DNA from: Hydnum rufescens UP504
Lineage: Eukaryota; Basidiomycota; Agaricomycetes; Cantharellales; Hydnaceae
Length of the DNA: 64,000 bases
Assembly: GCA_014904985.1 (NCBI GenBank)
Contig: MU129134.1
Location: forward strand, 29,135-93,134
Direction of reading: 5' to 3'
Below the pieces are notes generated by a model, which was not told the origin of the DNA, did no database searches, and saw only the letters and a program-made list of their open reading frames with translations. The translations under genes were made by a program, and so were the position numbers. Numbering within the stretch: position 1 is the stretch's first letter; each line of letters opens with the position of its first letter. Below are positions 12,797-25,689 of the stretch, in pieces.

Positions 12797-14058
12797 ATGA
12801 CCTTGGGCTCGATCATTGGATGTGCCCGTAAGCTAATCTCAACCAAAGCTCCGTGTTCCCAGCCGTCCCGCCGAGCCTTCTCGCATTCTTTCCAGTACGC
12901 ACCGAATTTACAAGAATTTATCCTCCTAGAGTTGCCGTGCACTAACAAGTGGCAACCCAGATCAAGAATGCGTGTAATTCCAGTCCCAGTCCGATCGGAT
13001 AATTATGCCTATCTCCTCATAGATGACTCCACGAAAAAGGCCGCAGCCATTGATCCCTATGATACGAATAAGGTGGCTGAGGCTGCTGAAGCTGCCGGCG
13101 TGCAGCTTGAAGCAGTGATTACGACGCACCATCACGCTGACCATTCTGGTGGCAACGAGGAATTCGTGCGTTATCGATTCTCTTGGCTGGCCTCAAACTT
13201 ACGGGTTTCTGGTCTCTCGTTCGTACAGGTTAAAGCCTATCCTGGGGTGGCAGTGTATGGTGGCTCCTATATGATTCCTGCCCTTACTCGTGAAATCAAA
13301 GATAAAGACGAATTCCCGTTCGGAAGCATATACGAGTGCGGTGCGTCCCCTTCCTGCGACTTCTCCCTTCCTCCTCCCCCTTTCTTTCTTGTTTGACCTT
13401 GTCCTGCAGGGGCTTGCCACACCGTGTCACACACAAGATTCGATTTGTTTTTATGTCGAGGATAAGAAAACCGGACAGAGGGGTGTCTTTACTGGGTATG
13501 ACAGCCTCGTCCTTGTGTAAGACGAGGCCACTCGCTAATGTTTTCCTGCCCTCAGCGACACACTCTTTATGGCTGGGTGCGGCCGATTCTTCGAGGGTAC
13601 AGCTACAGAGATGCACAAGGCTTTATTATATCTTGGCAGCCTCCCTGATGACACGATTGTCTACAACGGACACGAGTATACGTCCTCGTCTGTGGCGTTT
13701 GGCGCTCATGTATGTGGAAACAGCCTGTGCCTATATTCCTGATACCTGATACACACCGCGCTGTTGCAGATCGACCCCGAGAATGCAGCGATAAAGAAGC
13801 TCCAGGCGATGGCTGAAGAAGAGAAGGTGACTACGGGTAAAACAACCATCGGGGACGAGAAACAATGGAATGTCTTCATGAGACTTGACACTGTGCCTGT
13901 TCAGTACGTCTCTTCGATCCCTTCTCGTGGCTGCGGTGCTGATAGTGGAATGCCCATGTGTGGCGAACTTGTATCCTTACAGGAAAGCTACGGGTCTCAC
14001 GGATCCTGTGAGAGTGATGGACAAACTACGCGAGATGAAGAATTCCTTTCGGAGTTAA
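12797..14058 (+). CDS. GLO2: Glyoxalase II (hydroxyacylglutathione hydrolase)
   Basis: Metallo-beta-lactamase-fold thiolesterase that hydrolyses S-D-lactoylglutathione to lactate and glutathione, the second step of methylglyoxal detoxification. The binuclear metal motif [11 protein letters not shown] is near 13120-13155. Other family blocks are [52 protein letters not shown] and VYNGHEYT. The C-terminal substrate-binding part is [10 protein letters not shown]...[13 protein letters not shown] and [19 protein letters not shown], ending at TAA 14056-14058. About five short introns; no frame break seen. Two starts are possible: ATG 12968 ([12 protein letters not shown]) gives a cytosolic enzyme, while in-frame ATG 12797 adds 57 residues rich in R, S and K with RRAFSHSF, which look like a mitochondrial presequence. 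Confidence 0.92.
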
Positions 14059-14862
14059 CTTGTGTACCGTCGAAGCTGTAATCTACTAGTGGTTCATGTA
14101 CCTGTCCTATTTTCTGCACCATGCTTTCAATAGTGGCCTCGATGCTTTTGATTCCATTGCTGTTGTGACTAGCTCTCTTCACCTTGATTGGATTTCTGAG
14201 GATACAACGGGCTGGTGGTGGTTCGTGACTTGTACGCGCGCGTTTATCCCCGCGTGTCGATATGCAGCGTAAAGGAAATCTCGAGACGTACACAAGAGTA
14301 ACCCAACCATCAGTTGAGGAGTTCGGGTTCCTTACATAATATTTAGGGTGTGCGGGTGGTCACGCATACAGTGGAGTTTCTGCGTAAACCGCATGTGAGT
14401 AAATGGCATGCATATGCACTTCCAACCTTCGGAGGAGTAAGGTCGCCACGTCCAGTGCTATGAGTCTGCATCACCACCACTTGCCTCGTGTGGGAACCAG
14501 GACTACGCACAATCAGGCTACAGTATTTACAAATTGGGGTCAGCTCCTAGGTGTCTGTCCAAGCAGAGGGAGATGATCGAATAAGAACGTTGGCACACGA
14601 AAGGTTTCACTGAAATATATATCGAAGTCCATAAGGATTCTGGCAACAGTACTAGTACTACGGCACAGCTGGGACACCAGCACGAAGTTCAAAGGGGAAA
14701 CACACGTGACTGAAAACTGTACTACTCCGGAAGCAAAGTCGCGTTTAGGCCTCGCGAGCCATCTACTCTACTGTTTTGGCCAGCTATATCTCAGAGCTCA
14801 TTTTTTGGCCTTTCCAGGCTCTGGCCAGGCAGGGGCATCTTCTATAGAGTTGCTGTGAGATC
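14059..14862. other. Intergenic region between GLO2 and the dynactin gene
   Basis: No coding exon recognised. It should hold the GLO2 terminator and the promoter of the dynactin gene. Confidence 0.4.
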
Positions 14863-17800
14863 ATGCCTCCTACTACTACAGAAATACCAATTGGTGCATA
14901 TGTCGAAGTGACCGCTGGCTCTGGCTATGTTCGTTTCTGTGGCTCGACCTCATTTGCTGCAGGGAAATGGGTGGGCGTCGAGCTAACAGAGCCGAAGGGG
15001 AAGAACAATGGCAGTGTAGGCGGCATTCAATACTTTGAATGTGCTCCTCTACACGGCGTATTTGTTCGCCCTAGCCAGGCTAAGATCGCGAACGCTCCGG
15101 TGGTGAGCTACTTGTGTCTCGCTTAGGACCATGGAGCTGAGCGCTACACATAGGCTGCAATCCCAAGATCGGCACCTGCTAGACCTGCTGATCGCGCGCC
15201 TCCATCGCTAGCTCGTACTGCTTCAATGCAATCAAGTCCAAGTCCTGTGGGTTCATCCCGGGCAGTCAGTCCGTCTAAGCCTTCCGTTTCTACTTCACCG
15301 GCAATACCGACTCGAATAGGACCCCCGCCTGCCCCTGCCAAAATCTCGGGGCTCAGACCGTTAGGAACATCTCTCGCGACACCATCGCGTCTACTTGCTC
15401 CTCGAAGATCATCAAATCGTGGTTCTGTAGATCTTACTTCTGCATCCCCCTTTATGCCACCCTTAAACAACCCTTCTACCATCCCTCCTCCCCCGGCCCC
15501 CGTCCGCAACCCCCTCTAGCACCCCCCGCGATCGTAATACCCCCCCAGCCTATCGGACTTCTGCTAATAGACCCCCCACGAGAATCCGAGGTCCCACCAT
15601 CCCCTCATCTACTAGAACTCCTTCATCCCCTAAGGCCCCTACCACCAGTCCCGTGAGCGCACAGTACTCAACTTTTGTTACAGAGATTGAACCACACCTC
15701 ATGCAGAGGACAGTGACCAGTCAAATTACCAGCCAGAGTGACGATTCTCAAGAACTCCGTGCTAAGCTTCGGGTCCTCGAAGCTAAACGAGCAGAAGATG
15801 CCCGACGAATTCGCGAGCTCGAAAACCGCCTCACAGAGGGCGAGGCATTCCTTTCTCTTCGACCAAAACTCCAGGCGAAATTGCAGTCACTTCAGACAGA
15901 GTCCCTCTCATATAAGCGTGAACTCGCTGATCTCAAACTGGAGCATGAGGCCCTGGAGGCGCGTTTGGTTGAGCAATCTGAGCAGCTCGAGATGGCCACG
16001 CTGGATAAGGAGATGGCAGATGAGCGCGCGGAAGCCGCTCAGGCCGAAGCTGAACTCGAGAAAGAACAGCGTGCGCAGAAGGAGGTCGAACTCGAGGTGT
16101 TAAAGAAAGACAGAGTCCTGGGCACGACTGGAAGTGGGGACCCCTCGGCGAAGACATCCCTAGATTATATTCAGCTGGAGAAGCAGAATGAACGGCTCAA
16201 AGATGCTCTTGTCCGGTTCGTAGGTTGCAGTTCCCGTAGTCCTTCCACCTGACTCACTTCGGCACTTTAGGTTGCGAGACCTTACGCACGAGACTGAGAC
16301 AGATCAACGCCGCAAGATTGCTGACCTTGAGCGGGAGCTTTCTGCTACAGATGATTTGCAGTGTATGCATTGCAATGTTTTTTTTTTGTGATTTACATAC
16401 GCTAATGTTGTCTTCAACAGCGCAATTTGAGCAGACTTTGTCGCGATTGGAGAATGCAGAGAACCAAATAGACGACCTCAAATCCCAGCTCGACGATGCA
16501 CTCGGTGCTGAAGATATGCTTGTTCAATTAACAGAGCGTAACTTGTTAATGGGGGAGGTGAGCAATCACCCTGCATCAACTAATGGCCCGTGCTCACCTT
16601 ATGTCTACAGAAAATGGAGGAAATGCGGGCCGCAATTGAAGATCTGGAGGCCCTTAAGGAGCTCAGTGATGAGATTGAAGAGACCCACGTTGAAACTGAA
16701 AAGGCGTTGCAAGAAGAAATTGGTGCGGTTTGACCTCCCCCCTATTGGATGTCACTGCCACCGATTCTAGTATACATTTCTGAACAGATGAGAAGGACAT
16801 GCGGCTCCTTGCGCACATCCGAGGGATCGAGGCTCTGCAGGATACGGTCGTTGACTATGAGAACACGATTTCTCAGTTCCGAGATCTTGTCACAACCCTT
16901 CAGAGGTATGTGTCTCTCACATCCTCATCCTAGGATATGTGTTTTTAAATTTAATCTTTGTAGTGAACTTGATGCAGCGCGCGAGCTGAGTCAGACCCAT
17001 CAAACCGAGTCGCAAACGCAGGCAAGTCAAGCAGCGGCCGCGATCACGTTGAACATGAAATTGCAGTCGACAGCGACTAAGAATCAAGCCAAGACCATCG
17101 ATCTGGAGATCAAGAGACTCGATGCTGCGCAAGCCAGGGAGATGCTGAGCATTGTCCAGGTACATGACATCATCTATTTCCGTGTTCCACCTGTTCATAT
17201 CTCATCGTGTCCTTAGCCTTACCTCCCTCAAACGTACATCGATTCTGATCGCGATGCTGTCAGTTGCTACATGCTATTCCAACGACTTTCATACAAGACG
17301 GATTTAATCAATACGTTGGTTGGTCAATCGTACAATTTCCCCGAGAGTCTCTACGGTGAGGTTTCCGACAGCAGTCTCGTCGGTGTGTGCGAGGTAAGAA
17401 CATTCCGACCGACCATCGTTTCGTTGTTAACACTGTTCGCGCCAGATGAGAGGGTTGACCGCTCACGTGTCTACGCTCTGCAAGCGTTTCGCCGCTGTAC
17501 TAAGGCGATGTGATGGAGAATTTTATCTCAACATTGGCAAGCTCTTCCCTGAAATTGCGCCCATGGAAAAGCGCATCGATATGCATATCGATACTCTACG
17601 CCGCGAAGAATTCCGGTTCCTCGAATGCGGTAGCGACATTCAGAAGTTAGTATTATGCGGCCGTTACGTTATGACCCTTCCCGGGTTTCTAACTCTGCGA
17701 TTGAATCCAGGATGCTGGGTCAATTTGATCATCTGGCCGAAACCTACTTCTCTGGTTCCCAATTTGACTTGGGCGAGTGCGAGCTGGATCGTATATTGTC

Positions 17801-19708
17801 TGTGGAACACGACTTGGATTATTTTGTTGCTGCTATCGGCTTGACCAAGAATCACCTAGAAACTGTTATGAACGACGAAGGTACGATGTCTTCTGAAGGC
17901 ACCTGTCATAATTCTAACTTCCTTCTTCCAGAGGTAATCGTCGAGCTAGAAGACCTTGACCTCGATTCGCAAGTGTTAAGTCCTATGAACGACATTCTGG
18001 ACGCTTCTCGAAGTGCCAAGGCAGCTTCAAGGTTTGCACCGATCTTTCTGGCGAAGGTGTTGTATTGAACAGTGTTACCTCCCCGCAGGAAAATCTCCAA
18101 GCGTATTGAAGACTTGCTCCGAGAATCAGCGGCACTGAGAGAGGATGCGATCCCGCAGCTTGGCTCACTAGCTGAGACCATAACCAAAGCCACTGACTTC
18201 GGCATTCAAGTGCGTAACCAGGATGGTCTCTCCTCGGCCACTTGTCCAACTCATAATTTCGTGATGATTTAGCTTGCTCAACGAGTAGGATCATACATAT
18301 CAGATATTCGAACAGCGAAATACCCCTTCAAACTCTCTGTTATTCTGGCGACGGTTCGCGAATTATCTTCGTCAGCCATAGGGGCAAAAGACACATCTTC
18401 TTGGACTTCAGTTCGCGATGTGATAAGTAGTCTCACGAAAGATGCCGTTGCATTCCTTCCCGCTGCAATGGAGGCGGATCGGGTCGTCAAGAGCACGTGC
18501 CAATTTATCGTATCCGCGGTGCGACGAATCTGACTATGGTACATACAGTCACGGGAGAAGCGCCCTGGGTTGTCCGTGTTGCTGAGATCAAAGCCTCTGC
18601 TGCAGTCAATCTGGATGCCGAGCGCAAAGTCACCCAACTCAATGAGGAGCTCCAAAGCCTCGTACGCGCTATTCGTGCCAGGGTGAGATACCAACACACT
18701 CGTTTCTGTACGAGCGTTAGACCTTAATGTTGGTTTCTGACTCTTTTTAAAGGACCAATCTCTTCAAGAAGCTGGTGTCAAGATCGAGATTATGGAACGT
18801 CGAAATGAGACCGTCAAGAAGCATGTGAGTCTGAAATCGCAGGATCTTGTTAACACCGATACGTGCTGCAATGATTGATGATGGTTGTTCAGGCTGATAC
18901 CATTATGGAACTCGAGTCCGAGCTCAGTAAGGCCCGGAAGCAAGAACGAGGCGTATGAGGAGGCCATGGAGCAATTACAAGCGGACCTTGACAGCCTAGA
19001 GCAGGATTATGCTCGACTCAAGGCTAGCGCTGCGAGTGCGCCCGAGCGACCAGGTATGCATACTGTCTGCTCGCTATCTCTCTGAGAAGGCGACTCATCA
19101 TACCGACCTTCAAGCACACGGCGCCCAACCTTCAGAGGGCTATTGAACCGCCTCAAATCGAAGGCAGTCTCGAGACTACACATCTCCTCGAACAGGTGAA
19201 GGAAGAAGTTACTGTGTCTGGCTTCCTTGGCTGATGACTTTCGTTCCAGATCGAGTCGTTACGAGGGGCAGTGAAATTCCTTCGATCAGAGAACTCATAT
19301 CTCAAAGGCCAAGATCTCCTCAAAGAATTCAATTCTCTGGTGCCTCTGCCTGAGCTAGATCCGTCGTCAGCAGATTCATCCGAAGCCAGTTCTGAAGCGG
19401 ACTCGGACGAGTTCCCCTCATCGTTCTCGCGACCACCACCATCGCTACGCTCTCTCAGCACTGCAACCAAGGTTCTTTACCATGATGTATTAACATTCTC
19501 TTCATCACCACGCGTGGTTGACCTCTCCGTCGTCAACGATCCGCAGAAACGTGGAGGATGGGTACCACAGAAGAAAACGCCACAACATCAACTATCGGAG
19601 AGGGCTGCAGAAGCTGAAAAGCTCAAGGAAAGGCTTAGGGGGCTCAGTGAGCGAACGTCAAGCGCGTCCCTCGCTCGTAAAGGACGTGGAGCCCTACGGA
19701 CACTGTGA
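14863..19708 (+). CDS. Dynactin large subunit p150Glued (Nip100-like)
   Basis: Largest dynactin subunit, which couples dynein to microtubules for nuclear migration and vesicle transport in hyphae. The CAP-Gly domain is at the N-terminus from ATG 14863 (about residues 9-75): GKWVGVELTEPKGKNNGSVG, YFECAPLHGVFVRPSQ; the usual GKNDGS is GKNNGS here. A basic Ser/Pro-rich linker follows (15180-15660), with a frame break at a run of five C (15510-15514). Long coiled coils come next (LRAKLRVLEAKRAEDARRIR; ALEARLVEQSEQLEMATLDK; QFEQTLSRLENAENQIDDLK). The dynactin-type middle domain spans about 17240-18700 and includes VEHDLDYFVAAIGL. The tail ends with DPSSADSSEAS, VLYHDVLTF, WVPQKKTPQHQL and GRGALRTL. 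Many short introns. The last about 600 bases are duplicated at 22.1 kb. Confidence 0.9.
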
Positions 19709-21895
19709 TCTTTCCTTTACAGCCTGTATAATGTTCTGATATCTTAATGCGTTGGCTTAGCGAACGATCATATCTGTGATGGATTAGTCCACGGCGAATT
19801 CATCCCCGAGCATTTCGTGAATTTGTGGTGATGCATGCATAAATAGCCACTTCGATGGCGTGCATCACGCCCCTAACACCCATCTCGCGAGAAGCAGGCA
19901 AGAAACGCCCGCGGGTCTCTGGATTTGGACCTTTCGGAATTTCGGGCAGCCGAACGAGCACAGTTTCTCGGGATTGGCAGGATTGGCGGGAGATTGATCC
20001 CCTCCTTCCTCAAGAAAGTACAACGAATGTAGTTCAAGTGACTAGTGTTCCTTGCCTCAGTCTCCACGGGGATTGGAGTACTGAATGTTGGATTTTTACG
20101 TTTGGACCATCAATACAAGCGTCCAGTGCGCATCATCGGGAAGCTTCAGTCGGTGAACACTAGTCTACCTTAGTGCCATCGATTGAATACTGGGTGAGAG
20201 GCAAGCTCTTTGATGGGGGCGGGTGCCTGATCCACCAATTCGGCCAACGGGTACATTGAGTAGATATACTTGGTAGCACACTTACAACGCCAGTGTTCCC
20301 ACAAGGAGGTGTTTGCCGCACTACCTCCATCAGGAAATAATCGTCCCTCGTCCTCGCGGAGCACGACACCGTTCGCCCGGATCACCTATGGACGAGGGTG
20401 TCCATGTCGCATTGGGACTGCTTTGCGCTGTTTTCATGTGCGCCAACAGGATTAATCGTACGTCCCCAAGGCTCACGGGGATGTGGGTTGTATTTGAGGA
20501 GACCCGCTTCTTTGTTGTTGCGGAGACACGGGCCTCTGAGGTTGTGGTGAAAATCAGAGCATTCGGCACGGGTCCAATGGTCCTTCCACCCACCATTGAT
20601 TATCTCGCGGGAGCAGGAGCCGTGTTCCAATCGATCGGCTTGAGGTCCCCCTGGCCGCCGCGTTGTCTGGCTTTTGTCCAATGCCTGATCTGCAATTGTG
20701 CAGCCGATTTCAAACTCGTCCTCGAGTTTCATTCTGGGGTGACTAGGTTTCTCTCCTGGCCTTTTCCTCCGCCGCATGATGGGCTGCCTCTGCCACATGA
20801 TGACCTTCTGCCTCGATGCGATGGCCTTCTGCCTCGATGTGACAACCTTCCGCATCGATGTCGGCCTTCTGCCTCATGAGCCACCTTTCCTTCTGCGGCG
20901 TGATGGCCCCGTGTTGTATTCCACATGCTCAAGTTTTTTTGGGTGGCAGTCCAGGGAGCTGACGTCCCTTGATCTCGGGCAACTCTGTCTAGATAAATGG
21001 GTGGGAACTCTGGTTTCCTTATCCTAGTAATTACGCCGCTGCGTAGCTGGGGTCTATACGGAAGCTTCGTGTAACGATCTCAGGGATTGACGTCTAGGGG
21101 AATATTCCTCGTGTGCCTGGTACAACAAGGATTCTTGATCAGGTATTTATTATTGGTCGGGCGGTCTGTACACAAGGTGGGTGGCATTTTGCTATCAAGT
21201 TTAAGCGCTGCGATAATTTTAAGGCACCTTCCCGAGAACCAATTTATGCACTTGATGCCGATTTGGATAGCGACCCTCGAGACCAGGGAGCGTGATTGAA
21301 GGTCGGAATCAACACACGTAAGGATGCGGGAAGTTTTGTGTCGCTCCGAGCGTACTTGTATTCGCCGCACAGATTCTATAATTTCCCATGACAAGCTTCC
21401 CGCCTGTGCTAATTGGATAGGTAGGAGCCTCATCGCATCCAGGCGTGTGGGCTGCCCGGATCAGGTGGTTTGGTGGGAGGTAGGCAAGGTCCGTTGCACC
21501 TCGCACAATACGCCTGGCAATGGTAACACGCCGTAATTCTTATTCTCGTGACGGATGTACATCCGCCTCACATAGTATGATGTACAAAGGCTTGTCAAAA
21601 TGCGCAAAGGAACTGTAGGATGCATTTTATGGAATCGGCTGCGGATGCGTTCTCTCTTGACACTTGACAATTGCTGTGGAGGCGAGGATTTGGATGAAGG
21701 TTTTTTTAACCTGGGGACCGCCGAACGCCCGGGAACGAGGAGAGATGGAGAGTTTTCGACATTCTGAAGCGAACATAGGAACTGCACACAGACGAACAAA
21801 GCACGGCCACCTCTCAAACGCAATACCCAACGAAGCAGAGGGGATTAGGGTTAAGCGCCAGACAAGGATGTCCACTTCAAGTGTTAAAGTGGGTG
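19108..21895. repeat. Segmental duplication, copy A
   Basis: First unit of a degenerate duplication. It begins inside the last exons of the dynactin gene (AAGCACACGGCGCCCAACC) and runs through spacer and minus-strand ORF remnants to about 21895 (GTGTTAAAGTGGGTGGCTGA). Blocks align in the same order with 22133-25400, with many substitutions and indels. Copy A lacks about 760 bases that hold the 5' exons of the minus-strand gene in copy B; the junction is near 20960-20990. Confidence 0.7.
20161..20880 (-). pseudogene. Remnant of unrecognised minus-strand gene family (copy A)
   Basis: Minus-strand reading frames share protein-level similarity with copy B (23170-24508). Shared pieces are EFEIGCTIADQALD, GGPQADRLEHGSC, INGGWKDHW, RANGVVLREDE, a C-terminal block LWEHWRCKCATKYIYSMYP and VDQAPAPIKELASHPVFNRW. 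I recognise no domain. The 5' exons found in copy B are absent, so this copy cannot be complete. The C-terminal block is open here but interrupted in copy B, so the two copies have different lesions and derive from an intact ancestor. Confidence 0.55.
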
Positions 21896-22132
21896 GCTGA
21901 AAATTAAAGAGTTGCTGGGCCGTACTGGAGAGCGCGTACGAGCCACCCTGTGCGAGAGAAAGAGAAGGGAGTTTACGGATGTTTATTTCGAAGCACGTGT
22001 TACATAATCATTCATACTCACTCAGTCTGCTTTATTCGCACTCCTCTGGCCTTGAAACAAGTTGCTCGTGCCTCGGACTAGTTTTTCAAACTATCTGCCT
22101 GTTGGGTCTCTGACAAGGCAACTTCTCGTATC

Positions 22133-22780
22133 GATCTTGAAGCACACAGCGTCCAACCTTCAGAGGGTATTCAGCCCCCTCAAATCGAAGGCAGTCTCAG
22201 GACTACACACCTCCTTGGGCTGGTGAAGGGCGAAGTTATCGCGTCTGCCCTCCCTTGCTGACAGATTTTGTTCCAGATCGAGTCGGTACGAGGAGCAGTG
22301 AAATTTTTCGATCAGAGAGTTCATATCTCAACGGCCACGATCTCCTCAAAAGAACTCAATTCTTTGATATCTCTACCTGAGGTAGACCCGTCGTCAGCAG
22401 ATTCGTCCGAAGCCAGTCCTGAAGCGAAATCGAGTTCACCTTATTGCTGTTGTGACCACCATCATCGCTACGCTCCTCAGCACTGCAACTAAGGTTCTTT
22501 ATCGCGATTTGTTAGCATTCTCTTCCTCACCTCGTGTGGTTGACCTTTCCGTGGTCAACGATTCGTAGAAGCGTCGAAGATGGGTACCGTAGAAGAAACC
22601 ACCGCACCATCAACTATCGGGGAGGGCTGCAAAAGCTGAAAGGCTCAAGGAAAGACTCAGGGACCTCAGTGAGCGAACAGCGAGCGTATCCCTCTCTCGT
22701 AAAGGACGTGGGGCGTCGCGAGCGCTGTGGCCTTTCCTTTGCGCCCTGCATACTGTTCTGGTATCCCAATGCCTTGGTTT
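22133..22780 (+). pseudogene. Duplicated 3' fragment of the dynactin p150 gene
   Basis: Corresponds to about 19108-19740 of the dynactin gene. Shared peptide pieces are QIESVRGAVKF, KELNSLISLPEVDPSSADSS, RVVDLSVVND and KDVGRRERC... in shifted frames. The parental EADSDEFPSS stretch is broken, a stop follows the VVND block (GATTCGTAG), and there is no CAP-Gly or promoter. It is a non-functional 3' duplicate. Confidence 0.8.
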
Positions 22781-23164
22781 AGCGAACGATGATGATATCG
22801 GTGATGGATTGGTCCGCACAGCCGATTCATTCCCGTGGATTTCGTGGATTTGCGTGGATGCATGCATAAATATCCACTTGGACGGCGTATGTCATGCCCT
22901 CAGCACCGCATTTTACGAGAAGCAGCCAGGAAACGTCCGTTTCTCTCAGTTTGAACTAAGCCTCAACTTGGAAAGCTTCAAATTTCGGGCAGCCGACGGG
23001 CACCGTTTCCCGGGATTGATTCCCTCCCCCAAGAAAGTACAACGAACGCAGTATTGTTTTGCCTCAGTCGTCTCCACGGAACCGGAGTCCTGAGTTTTCG
23101 ATTTCTATGCCCGATCATCGATGCAAGTGTTCAGCGCGCACCGTTGGGAAGCTTCACTGTCTAC

Positions 23165-24508
23165 CTCGATGGTCATCGATTGAATACTGGGCGAGAGGCA
23201 AGTTCTTTGGTGGGGGCGGGAGCTTGATCGACCAATTCGGCCGATGGGTACATTGAGTAGATACACTTGGTAGCACATTTACAACGATACATGCCAATGT
23301 TCCCACAAGGAGGTGGTTGCCGCACTACCTTGATCAGGAAATAATCATTCCTCGTCCTCACGGACCACTACCAGACCGTTCGCCCGCGTCACCTTCCATG
23401 GACGAGGGGATCCATCTCGCATTGCAACATCTCCCCGAGGTCTGCTTCGCACAGTTGTCATGTGCGCCAACAGGGTTGGTCGGACATCCTCGAGGGCCTT
23501 GGGGATGTGGGCGATATTTGAGGAGATCGCCTTCCTTATGCTGGCGGAGACGCGGGCCTCCGAAATGGCGGTGCGAACGAGAGCATTAAGCTCAGGGCGG
23601 ACGTATGCCCAGTCGTCCTTCCACCCACCATCGATTCTCTTGCGGTAGCATGAACCACATTCTAATCGATCGGCTTGAGGTACCCCTTGGCCACCGCATT
23701 GTCTGGCTTCGTCCAATACCCGATCTGCGATTGCACAGCCGATTTCAAACTCTTCATCTTGGAGCTTTTGATCTGGGGCGCCTAGGTTTGTCTCCTGGGG
23801 GTGGCGGTCCAGGGAGCTGACCTCGCTTGGTCTTGGGCGGGCGCTGAGATCGGGGTGCCTTCCTTTGAGTCTTGTTCTGGGGGAAGTGCACCTGTTTATT
23901 TTTGAAGTGCTCACCGAGGCGAGCGTGGTCGCGACCTGGGCATATGTCAGTCCTGATTGATGCCCGTTGAGAAGAATGCAGCACGATACAGACGATGTCA
24001 CATGACCACTAGGTCCTGGGACGGTGCCGAAATCTGCAAACTGCGGAGGGTCAGCATGCTATCAAACCATATTTAAGTTCGTTCACATTTGGGATTAAAC
24101 TCGATGTTTCGCTTACCCCATCTCCTCCTTCCGGGATATCAGAATCGGGTGTGTACGTAGTGTCTTGTGGGACTTGCATCGTCCCCAATGCCGGCGCGAG
24201 GTACATCAAATCCGGCTGCACCATCCATTTGAACCTCTTTCAGTTCCTCGGTCATTGCGCGTGGCTAGAAAATGGCTCACCTCGAACGGGTACATCAAGC
24301 CATCCCATTGGTCGTAGGCGGGAGGTTCGTCGGTGACAGTCGGTACTGTCGCAGCTGGCAGCGACAGCACTTCGTGCAGCAGGGAGGGCTCTGCTGCAAA
24401 ATTTGAGGAGTTGTACGTCTCATTTGGAGTGGCCCATTCGAGGTCCAGTGGGGTTGGGGAGCCGGAGAGCGTGAATGCAAAGGCATCTGGCAAAAGGTAG
24501 TAGTCCAT
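23165..24508 (-). CDS. Unrecognised protein, fullest copy of the duplicated family
   Basis: I do not recognise this protein. On the minus strand the ATG at 24508 gives MDYYLLPDAFAFTLSGSPTP, then EWATPNETYNSSNFAAE and AYDQWDGLMYPFE, ending at a donor (exon 24281-24508). A second exon at 24117-24215 (PDLMYLAPALGTMQVPQ...SDIPEGGDG) keeps phase. A third begins near 24045 (FADFGTVPGPSGH). Downstream is a proline/lysine-rich stretch (KTKRGQLPGPPPPGDKPRR in one frame), then EIGCAIADRVLDEA, ELNALVRTAISEARVS and ANGLVVVREDEE, with a stop before a block (CIYSMYPSAELVDQAPAPTK) that is open in copy A. A TATATAT sequence lies about 47 bases upstream of the ATG. It may be a decaying or mis-assembled gene; exon structure past 24000 is uncertain. 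Confidence 0.4.
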
Positions 24509-25689
24509 GTCGAGGAGTGGGTGAAGGTGTGAGTGAAGGTGGATGCTGATCGCTTATATATCTACAGGCCAACCTCGTGGACGCTGTCTAGACAAACGCG
24601 TGGGAACACTAGTTTTCTTATCCTAGTAATTATGTCCCTGTCTCCGGTACGTAGCTAGGGTCTATACGGAGGTTTCGTGCAACGATCTCAGGGGTCTGGA
24701 AATTCATGTTTAGGGAGAATCTTCCTCGTGCGCCGAGCACACGAGGTGGGTGGTGTTTCCGTTTATCAAATTAAGCGCTGCCACAATTTCGAGCACGTTC
24801 CCGAGATCCAATTTGCGAACTTGGTACCGATTTGGATAGCGTTCCACCGCGACTCTCGAGACCAGGCAGCGTGATTGAAGGCTATAATCAATGCATGCAA
24901 GAGTTTTGTGGCGCATACTAGTACTGTACTTGACAGATTATATCATTTCCAATCACAGGCCATGGCCACTGCCTATGCTAATTGGGTAGGTAGGATCCCA
25001 ATTTTCCCAAAGGTTTGTACACGTGTACTATTGAATGATGGCATTATCACTTATGTTCGGTGTGGCAGGTGTATGAGGCATATCCCTTGCGGAAAAGGTT
25101 ATCCTAATACGGCTTCGAGATTCCAGGGCGTGGCATTGATCTCTGCAAACCCTGAATGTCTGGTGGTTTGGTCCGTTACACGTCGCACAACATGTCTTTT
25201 TTGATCTAGGGAGACAGCTGAGCGCCTGTGAACAAGTTTTCGACATTCTGAAGCGACATGGGAATCGTACACATACAGACAAAAGCACGAGCACCTGGCA
25301 CCTCTCAAACATAATAGTACAGGGAGATACGATTAAGTGCTAGACAAGGAGTCCATTTCATGAGCCTCAAGTGGGTTAAAGTGAACTTCGCTGACATCAG
25401 ATATGAAGGGCACTCGTTCAGCACCTTGGTATCCTGAGTGACGGGATGTGGAAAACGCATCCAACGAGGAACGCAAACGGCAAAAAGCGAAGCGCCTGTC
25501 AATTGTCAAACTAGTTCAAACTGTCGGGCAGGGTTCCCCAACCCGGTTCGATTGGTCTTACTCACATCTCTGACCCACACATATCGCTCAGCTTCTGGTT
25601 GAGCAGAACACATGCAACCCTGCTCCAGATGAAGAGAGATTGCGCAAACTTCCCGAGAATGGTGGGGGGTAGAACAGGCGCGCAGATAT

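Larger units (their letters stand above)
22133..25400. repeat. Segmental duplication, copy B
   Basis: Second unit, colinear with 19108-21895. It contains a dynactin 3'-end fragment (22133-22780), spacer, the fullest copy of the minus-strand gene (23170-24508) and a trailing block (24590-25380). The trailing block matches 20985-21890 and, in part, 27040-27660. Shared landmarks include CTTATCCTAGTAATTA, TACGTAGCT and TTTTCGACATTCTGAAGCGA. Confidence 0.7.

Noticed and set aside
20313..20879. 188-codon plus-strand open frame in duplication copy A
   Set aside because: The protein-level conservation between copies is on the minus strand; this frame is its complement and is not kept open in copy B.
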